Part shown: positions 58,810-64,000 of the stretch, piece by piece | Numbering within the stretch: the first letter of the stretch is position 1 | Layout of the letters: each line of letters opens with the position of its first letter | Assembly (NCBI RefSeq): GCF_000426065.1 | Contig: NZ_AUEQ01000006.1 | Coordinates: 582,366 to 646,365, forward strand | Source: Mycobacterium sp. URHD0025 | Lineage (GTDB): Bacteria > Actinomycetota > Actinomycetes > Mycobacteriales > Mycobacteriaceae | DNA: 64,000 bases | Direction of reading: 5' to 3' | Notes under the pieces: model-generated | The model's database searches: none | What the model was told of the DNA's origin: nothing | The model's input: the letters and a program-made list of their open reading frames with translations, nothing else | Position numbers and translations under genes: made by a program

Positions 58810-60314
58810 GCGGCGTCGAGGGTGCTGCCGTCGACACCGGTCTCGTCGATGCGATCGGTGCCGACCTGCGTTCGGCCGGGTTCACCACCGACGGAGTGGC
58901 CGACCTCCTGGGCGCCGACGCCAACGCGGCGCTGGGACGCGGCGTGTGGTGGCCTGCGGTACGGGCGACCCGTGCGGCACCGGCCGAGCGTCAGCGCCTG
59001 GGTGTGTTGGTGCGTCTGCTGTTGCTGGGCACGGAGGAATCACCGGCGTCGGTCGAGGCGGCGTTTCCGTCGTCCGGCCTGCAGACGCTCGCGGCCAACG
59101 GCATTCTCGAATTCAGCGCCGACAAGGTGCGGGCGGCCCTCGACATCCGGCCGCACAGCGACGGCGAACAGGATTTCTACGTGGTGTCCGATCAGGACGC
59201 CGCGGTGCGGCGCGGGCCGTTGCGCCCCGATCACGTGCTGGGGATCGGCGGAGCGTCGGTGTCACTGGCCCGGGCGGTCACGCGAAACCGCGTCGGTCGC
59301 GCACTCGACCTCGGAACCGGATGCGGTATCCAGGCCTTGCATCTGAACGCCCACTGCGACGAGATCGTCGCGACCGACACCAACGAGCGTGCCCTGGCGC
59401 TGGCCGCTATGACGGCGCGGCTGGGCGGCATGTCATGGGATCTGCGGCGCGGCAGCCTGTTCGAGCCGGTCGCCGGTGAGCGCTTCGACCTCATCGTCTC
59501 GAATCCGCCGTTCGTGGTGGGCTCGGGTTCGCGCGACTACATCTACCGCGACTCGGGCCTCGCCGGAGATACCTTGTGCCAGAGCCTGATCCAGCAAGTC
59601 GGTGACCATCTGCTGCCCGGCGGCACCGCACACGTCATGGCCAACTGGATCATTCGCGAGGGGCAGGATTGGCAAGACCGGGTTCGCGGCTGGCTGGCCG
59701 GAACCGGCCTGCACGCCTGGGTGGTGCAGCGTGAATTGGCCGATCCGGTGAGCTACGTGTCGTTGTGGTTGGCCGACGCCGGTGAGGACCTCGACCGGCA
59801 GGTGCAACGCGGTGGGCAATGGCTCGACTGGTTCACCGAGGAAGGTATCGCCGGTATCGGCATGGGCATGATCTCCCTGCGGGTGCCTCGTGACGGCGAA
59901 GCGCCCGAGCAGATTCTTGAGGAGATCACCGGTGCCGACGAGGCCCTCACCGGGACAGAAGTCGACGCGTTCTTCGCCCGGCGGGCCTACCTGCGCGACA
60001 CCTCCGACGATGCGCTGCTGGCGGCCCGGCTCTCCACCGCCCCGGTATTCCTTGAGGCGCAGTCGCTTCCCGGACCGGAGGGCTGGCAGGAGATCGGAGC
60101 CGCGGTCCGTCGTCCCGGGGGACCGGCCGCGGTCATCGGAGTCGACGAGGTGCTGCGAGCGCTGTTGGCCGGCTGCCGCGGCGAGGTCCCGCTGGGCACC
60201 TTGATCGAGCTGCTGGCCAGACATCACGGGGTGGATCCCGACGCACTGGCCCAGGCGGCGCTGCCGGAGGTGCGGGAGGCGATCGGCCGCGGGATCCTCT
60301 ACCAGGCCGAGTGA
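58806..60314 (+). CDS. HemK/PrmA-like SAM methyltransferase, DUF7059/DUF7782 type
   Basis: A 502-residue actinobacterial methyltransferase: an N-terminal helical domain (about 1-140), a Rossmann SAM domain (ALDLGTGCGIQAL about 163-175; ATDTNERAL; catalytic-type SNPPFV about 233) and a C-terminal ~150-residue helical domain. The NPPF motif is typical of enzymes that methylate amide or exocyclic amino groups (protein glutamine, or rRNA/DNA bases). The TTG start overlaps the SRAP stop, so the two are coupled. Target unknown. Confidence 0.85.
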   Translation: MSGVEGAAVDTGLVDAIGADLRSAGFTTDGVADLLGADANAALGRGVWWPAVRATRAAPAERQRLGVLVRLLLLGTEESPASVEAAFPSSGLQTLAANGILEFSADKVRAALDIRPHSDGEQDFYVVSDQDAAVRRGPLRPDHVLGIGGASVSLARAVTRNRVGRALDLGTGCGIQALHLNAHCDEIVATDTNERALALAAMTARLGGMSWDLRRGSLFEPVAGERFDLIVSNPPFVVGSGSRDYIYRDSGLAGDTLCQSLIQQVGDHLLPGGTAHVMANWIIREGQDWQDRVRGWLAGTGLHAWVVQRELADPVSYVSLWLADAGEDLDRQVQRGGQWLDWFTEEGIAGIGMGMISLRVPRDGEAPEQILEEITGADEALTGTEVDAFFARRAYLRDTSDDALLAARLSTAPVFLEAQSLPGPEGWQEIGAAVRRPGGPAAVIGVDEVLRALLAGCRGEVPLGTLIELLARHHGVDPDALAQAALPEVREAIGRGILYQAE

Positions 60315-60315
60315 T

Positions 60316-61104
60316 TCAGGCCTTACGGCGCGCGGTCACCACCGCATACGGCGCGCCGAACGAGACCCGGCCCTCACCGTCCGCCTGTGCGCTCAGCGCG
60401 GTGGTAAAGGCATCGAGTAACCGTTCTCGCGTCGTCTCGTCCAGCCGGCTCAGCAGGTTGACATGCATGGGCGACTCATCGGAGATGAACCGCACCGCGG
60501 ACTCGACGGATTCGAATTGCCAGGTGTGCGAGGCGGTTTCGATCTGGACCTGGTCGAACCGGTCGGCCAGCCGTGATTGCACGGTCTCCGGGTCGCCCCA
60601 CTGGTCGGGCGAATACGCCGACGCCGGCGGTTGACCCAGCGTTTCCACGATGGGGGTGAAGAAAGGGCTGCCCGCCTCATCGCGCACCCAGGTGGAGAAC
60701 GCGAACACCCCGCCTGGCGCCAGCAGCCGGACGACCTCGGTGATCAGGCTGGTGGGCTCGACGAAGATGATGCCCATGTTCGACACCACGGTGTCGAAGC
60801 CGCCGTCGGGCAGGCCGGTGTGGGCGGCATCGGTGACCACCCACTGCACCGCGTCGGCTCCGGGGCGCGTTTGGGCGATGGCGATCAGTTCTGCGGTCAG
60901 ATCCACCCCGGTGACGCGGGCCCCGGACTCGGCTGCGGCCAGCGCAGCACTGCCGGTCCCGCAGGCCAGGTCGACCAGCGCGGTGTCGCGGATCGGTCGC
61001 ACCCGGTCGGCCGCGGCGACGACCTCACGGGCGATGACGGCGATTTGTTGGGCGACGGCCTCGTAGCGGCCGGCGGCCCAGTTCGTGGGCTGTGGATCAG
61101 GCAT
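60316..61104 (-). CDS. UbiE-like SAM-dependent methyltransferase
   Basis: A 262-residue class I methyltransferase with LVDLACGTGSAALAAAESGARVTGVDLT (about 43-70), DAAHTGLPDGGFD (about 93) and LAPGGVFAFSTW (about 130). The ATG at 61104 has TAGGCT 7 nt upstream, indicating a leaderless transcript; a longer frame to 61494 runs antisense through the ALDH gene and is not believed. Substrate unknown. Confidence 0.87.
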   Translation of the reverse strand: MPDPQPTNWAAGRYEAVAQQIAVIAREVVAAADRVRPIRDTALVDLACGTGSAALAAAESGARVTGVDLTAELIAIAQTRPGADAVQWVVTDAAHTGLPDGGFDTVVSNMGIIFVEPTSLITEVVRLLAPGGVFAFSTWVRDEAGSPFFTPIVETLGQPPASAYSPDQWGDPETVQSRLADRFDQVQIETASHTWQFESVESAVRFISDESPMHVNLLSRLDETTRERLLDAFTTALSAQADGEGRVSFGAPYAVVTARRKA

Positions 61105-61111
61105 GCCGACG

Positions 61112-61138
61112 AGCCTAGATGGAGTAGGTGAGTACGCT
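61112..61138. promoter_or_regulatory. Divergent promoters, methyltransferase / ALDH
   Basis: Minus strand TAGGCT (61117-61112) ends 7 nt before the methyltransferase ATG. Plus strand TACGCT (61133-61138) lies 23 nt before the ALDH ATG at 61162. Confidence 0.45.
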
Positions 61139-61161
61139 ACCGCTCCCTGCGTTGCAGGCCG

Positions 61162-62721
61162 ATGCTGAAAATCATGACCGAATCGCCTGCCAAGCCGCGC
61201 CTGAGCACTATCGACGTGCACAATCCCGCCGACGGGCGCCTGGTCGGCCAAGTCCCGGTCGACAGCGCCGAGACAGTCGCGGCGAAAGCCCGTGAACTGC
61301 GTCTGTACCAACCGGAATGGGCGGGCATGGGTCCACGTGGCCGCCGCAGGTGGCTGACGGCGTATCAGGATTGGGTGCTCGATCACGCCGAGCACATCAT
61401 CGATGTCCTGCAATCTGAGACAGGCAAGTCGCGGGCCGACGCCAGTGGTGAGCCTCCGGTAGCAGCTAGTCTCGTCGATTACTGGTCGAGGCATGCCGAG
61501 AAGTTCCTTGCCGATTCACACCCGCGTTCGATCAGCCCGCTGGCGATCACCAAGCGGCTGACCACCAGTTACCGTCCGTACCCGGTCGTCGGTGTCATCA
61601 CGCCGTGGAACTTCCCGTTCCTGATGCCCGGGCTCGATGTCGTCCCGGCATTGGCAGCCGGTGCCGCCGTGTTACTGAAGCCGTCCGAGGTGACTCCGCT
61701 GAGCGCGGTCGAGTTCGTGCGCGGTTGGAGCGAAATCGGTGCGCCCCCGATTCTGGCGCTCGCCACCGGTTATGGCGAAACGGGCGCCGCCGTGATCGAC
61801 AATTCGGACTTTGTGCAATTCACCGGATCGACGGCTACCGGACGCAAGGTGGCTGTCGCATGCGCGGAACGGCTCATTCCCTTCAGCCTCGAACTCGGGG
61901 GCAAGGACCCGGCGGTTGTGCTGGCCGACGCGGATCTCGACCGGGCCGTCAATGGCATCACCTGGGGCGGCATGTACAACTCCGGACAAGTCTGTGTGTC
62001 GATCGAGCGGGTGTACGTCGAAGCGCCGGTGTACGACGAGTTCGTAGCCAAGCTCAGCGACCAGGTCAAGGCGCTGCGGCAAGGCCAGGATGACCGAAGC
62101 TGGAAGTTCGATGTTGGAGCGCTGGCCACGGCCGCACAGCGCGACATCGTTTCACGCCACGTAGACGAGGCAGTAGCTGCGGGAGCGAGGGTGGTCACCG
62201 GCGGAAAACCCACGGGCACTGGCACATTCTTCGAGCCGACAGTGCTCGTTGACGTCGACCATTCGATGGCCTGCATGACCGAGGAGACCTTCGGGCCGAC
62301 ACTGCCGGTCATGAAGGTCGCCGACGAGGCCGAGGCGATCCGGCTGGCCAACGATTCGCAGTATGGGCTATCGGCGACGGTGTGGAGCCAGGACAAGCAG
62401 CGTGCGGACCGGGTGGCCCGCCAACTCGACGTCGGGGCGGTCAACATCAACGACGTCCTGTCCAACGCCTTCGCACAAGAGATCCCGATGGGCGGCTGGA
62501 AGCACTCGGGTATCGGTGCTCGGTGGGGCGGCGCGTCTGGGATCCTCAAATACTGCCGCCAGCAAGCGATTACCTCGCCTCTGCTGCCGACGCCTGCCAA
62601 GGAGTTGATGTGGTACCCGGCGTCGAGGCGAGGTGTCGGCGTCGCGTTCGGCTTGCTGCGGGCGGCCGCGTCCCACGGGCTGCGCCGGGTCGGCATCACC
62701 CCCAAGGGCGCACGGCGATGA
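61162..62721 (+). CDS. NAD(P)-dependent aldehyde dehydrogenase
   Basis: ALDH-superfamily enzyme, 519 residues. Signature features: ITPWNFPF (about 149-156), KPSEVTP, FTGSTATGRK (about 219), general-base glutamate in LELGGKDP (about 247) and nucleophile cysteine in YNSGQVCVSIERVYV (about 281). C-terminal extension of ~40 residues beyond the catalytic domain. ATG 61162 or 61174. Its stop overlaps the ATG of an alcohol dehydrogenase, so the pair probably oxidises an alcohol through its aldehyde to an acid. Confidence 0.92.
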   Translation: MLKIMTESPAKPRLSTIDVHNPADGRLVGQVPVDSAETVAAKARELRLYQPEWAGMGPRGRRRWLTAYQDWVLDHAEHIIDVLQSETGKSRADASGEPPVAASLVDYWSRHAEKFLADSHPRSISPLAITKRLTTSYRPYPVVGVITPWNFPFLMPGLDVVPALAAGAAVLLKPSEVTPLSAVEFVRGWSEIGAPPILALATGYGETGAAVIDNSDFVQFTGSTATGRKVAVACAERLIPFSLELGGKDPAVVLADADLDRAVNGITWGGMYNSGQVCVSIERVYVEAPVYDEFVAKLSDQVKALRQGQDDRSWKFDVGALATAAQRDIVSRHVDEAVAAGARVVTGGKPTGTGTFFEPTVLVDVDHSMACMTEETFGPTLPVMKVADEAEAIRLANDSQYGLSATVWSQDKQRADRVARQLDVGAVNINDVLSNAFAQEIPMGGWKHSGIGARWGGASGILKYCRQQAITSPLLPTPAKELMWYPASRRGVGVAFGLLRAAASHGLRRVGITPKGARR

Positions 62722-63878
62722 AGTGTCAGGGTGCGGTCCTGCGCGGTGTCGGTAAGGACTGGGAGATCGAGGAGATCACGCTGGACCCGCCCCACGACGG
62801 CGAGGTGCTCGTCAAGATGGCGGTGGCCGGCATCTGCCACTCCGACGACCATTTCGCAGCCGGCGACATGACCCCTCCACCGGACCTGGTGGCGATGAAC
62901 GAGGCGATGGGTATACCCGTGCCGGACTACTTTCCCTTGCTCGGCGGGCATGAGGGCGCCGGCGTCATCGCAGCGGTCGGGCCGGGGGTGCGGTCGGTGC
63001 AAGCCGGCGACCACGTGGGCCTGTCATTCATCGCCGCGTGTGGCACCTGCCGCTGGTGTGTGTCAGGGATGACATACCTCTGTGACAACGGGGCGATGAT
63101 GCTTGCCAAGGAGATGGTCACCGACAACACCCTGAGGCGTCACCTCGGCGACGAGGACCTGCTGGCCTTCGCCCAGCTCGGTACCTTCTCCGAATATGCT
63201 GTCGTCTCCGAACATTCCGTGATCAAGCTCGACGATTCGGTTTCACTCGCGGCCGCGTCACTGCTGTCCTGCGGCGTGACGACCGGCTGGGGTTCCGGAA
63301 CCGTCGGCGTCGGAACACAACCCGGTGACACCGTCGTCGTGGTCGGCACCGGCGGGGTGGGAATCAACGCGGTTCAGGGTGCCCGCGCCGCCGGAGCCGA
63401 CCTGGTCATCGCCGTGGATCCGGTCGAATTCAAACGGGATACGGCGAAGTTCTTCGGCGCGACCGACACCTGTCCGTCGATGGAAGCGGCGCTGCCTCTG
63501 GTGCGGGAACTGACCCGCGGGGTGATGGCCGACCGGGTGGTGCTCACGCCGAGCGTCGTACGCGCAGAGATGGTGGCGCCGGCTCTGATGTTGGCACGCA
63601 AGGGCGGTACCTGCCTGATGACCGGCGTCCCGAAGGTCGAGATCAGCATGGTGCCGATGGTCCTGGTCGACATGCTCCAGAATTGCAAGACGTTCAAGGG
63701 ATTGATCTACGGCGGCATGAACCCCCGCGCGAGTATGCCCATGCTGTTGGAGATGTACCGCAACGGCCACCTCAAGCTCGACGAACTGGTGACGCGGCGG
63801 TACCGCCTCGATCAGATCAACGAGGCCATCACCGATATGCGGGAGGGCCGCAATATCCGCGGGGTGATTGAGTTCTAG
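62718..63878 (+). CDS. Zinc-dependent alcohol dehydrogenase (AdhD/NDMA-dependent-like)
   Basis: Medium-chain zinc alcohol dehydrogenase of 386 residues. Catalytic zinc ligands in GICHSDDH (Cys about 38) and GGHEGAGV (His about 75); structural zinc cysteines CGTCRWCVSGMTYLC (about 104-118); NAD motif GTGGVGINAVQGA (about 213). It resembles mycobacterial AdhD (Rv3086) and NDMA-dependent enzymes with tightly bound cofactor. Start in an ATGA overlap with the ALDH gene. Its TAG overlaps the stop of the convergent HNH gene. Confidence 0.92.
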   Translation: MKCQGAVLRGVGKDWEIEEITLDPPHDGEVLVKMAVAGICHSDDHFAAGDMTPPPDLVAMNEAMGIPVPDYFPLLGGHEGAGVIAAVGPGVRSVQAGDHVGLSFIAACGTCRWCVSGMTYLCDNGAMMLAKEMVTDNTLRRHLGDEDLLAFAQLGTFSEYAVVSEHSVIKLDDSVSLAAASLLSCGVTTGWGSGTVGVGTQPGDTVVVVGTGGVGINAVQGARAAGADLVIAVDPVEFKRDTAKFFGATDTCPSMEAALPLVRELTRGVMADRVVLTPSVVRAEMVAPALMLARKGGTCLMTGVPKVEISMVPMVLVDMLQNCKTFKGLIYGGMNPRASMPMLLEMYRNGHLKLDELVTRRYRLDQINEAITDMREGRNIRGVIEF

Positions 63879-64000
63879 AACGGTGGCGGTTTGTCCAACT
63901 CGGTATTGAGCCGGCGTTCGGTGTTGATGCGTTGGGTGCGGGTTTGTTGCCGGGTGCGCGTGCGGACCGGCATTTTGATGTCCCGACCGATTGCGGTCGA
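63875..64000 (-). CDS. C-terminal fragment of a DUF222/13E12-type HNH endonuclease (runs off the window)
   Basis: The minus-strand frame ending in TAG at 63877-63875 is open to the window edge. The last 41 codons encode a basic tail (MPVRTRTRQQTRTQRINTER, then a segment ending DKPPPF). This Arg/Thr-rich end with terminal PPPF is the hallmark of the mycobacterial 13E12 repeat family proteins, which carry DUF222 and an HNH nuclease domain upstream (outside the window). These genes are multicopy and repeat-like. Confidence 0.75.
   Translation of the reverse strand, partial: STAIGRDIKMPVRTRTRQQTRTQRINTERRLNTELDKPPPF

Noticed and set aside
60316..61494. A 392-codon version of the UbiE-like methyltransferase
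   Set aside because: The extra N-terminal 130 codons run antisense through the aldehyde dehydrogenase and do not look like methyltransferase sequence; ATG 61104 has a promoter at the correct distance.

Overview
The window is chromosomal DNA of a high-GC actinobacterium, almost certainly a fast-growing Mycobacterium (Mycolicibacterium). Gene content and order follow, in reverse, the Mycobacterium tuberculosis block from Rv3276c (purK) to about Rv3226c. Genus markers include wbbL/rmlD for the arabinogalactan linker, mtrA-mtrB-lpqB, whiB2, fbiA-fbiB for coenzyme F420, secA1, desA3 and a C-terminal fragment of a 13E12-type HNH endonuclease. GTG starts, 4-bp start/stop overlaps and probable leaderless genes (TANNNT 6-8 nt before the start codon) are common. 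I saw no tRNA, rRNA, CRISPR array, prophage or intact insertion sequence.

Layout. 0.1-1.9 kb: purK-purE. 1.9-6.4 kb: a TetR regulator divergent from fadE25, a pyruvate-oxidase-like ThDP enzyme and a TIGR03089 protein. 6.5-10.9 kb: LCP ligase, divergent from rmlD-wbbL-GDP-mannose pyrophosphorylase. 11-14.3 kb: a DUF732 secreted protein and the fbiA-fbiB-Nudix operon. 14.6-19.8 kb: whiB2, a zincin-like protein, DUF3499, then manB-TobH-manA. 19.8-25.4 kb: FAD oxidoreductase, membrane-anchored AurF-like diiron protein, methyltransferase, APC permease. 25.4-27.9 kb: a 26-bp perfect hairpin, then alkB-rubA-rubB-alkX. 28-33.3 kb: sahH with a terminator, a secreted lipase, an AAA+ ATPase/TPR membrane protein pair. 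33.4-38.2 kb: tmk and mtrA-mtrB-lpqB. 38.3-43.9 kb: Rv3243c-like, ComF-like, ribosome hibernation factor, secA1. 43.8-50.3 kb: Rv3235 family, BacA-like ABC transporter, WS/DGAT-like acyltransferase, BCCT carrier, DUF6912. 50.3-54.8 kb: amidohydrolase lipoprotein, the desaturase electron-transfer protein and desA3 (both behind the same palindromic operator), a small secreted protein. 54.8-64 kb: SDR, rsgA, aroA, SRAP protein, two methyltransferases, ALDH, ADH, and the end of a 13E12 HNH gene.

Functional themes. Sugar-nucleotide supply (manA, manB, GDP-mannose pyrophosphorylase) and rhamnose linker synthesis feed the cell envelope, with LCP as the probable arabinogalactan-peptidoglycan ligase. 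MtrAB-LpqB and WhiB2 control growth and division. Lipid and alkane oxidation (AlkB/rubredoxins, FadE25, DesA3 and its reductase, ALDH/ADH, lipase) is a second theme. The least explained items are the paired AAA+/TPR genes, several perfect palindromes in promoters (10977, 51797, 52983, 2541-2575), the 26-bp hairpin at 25394 and the Nudix gene coupled to F420 biosynthesis.
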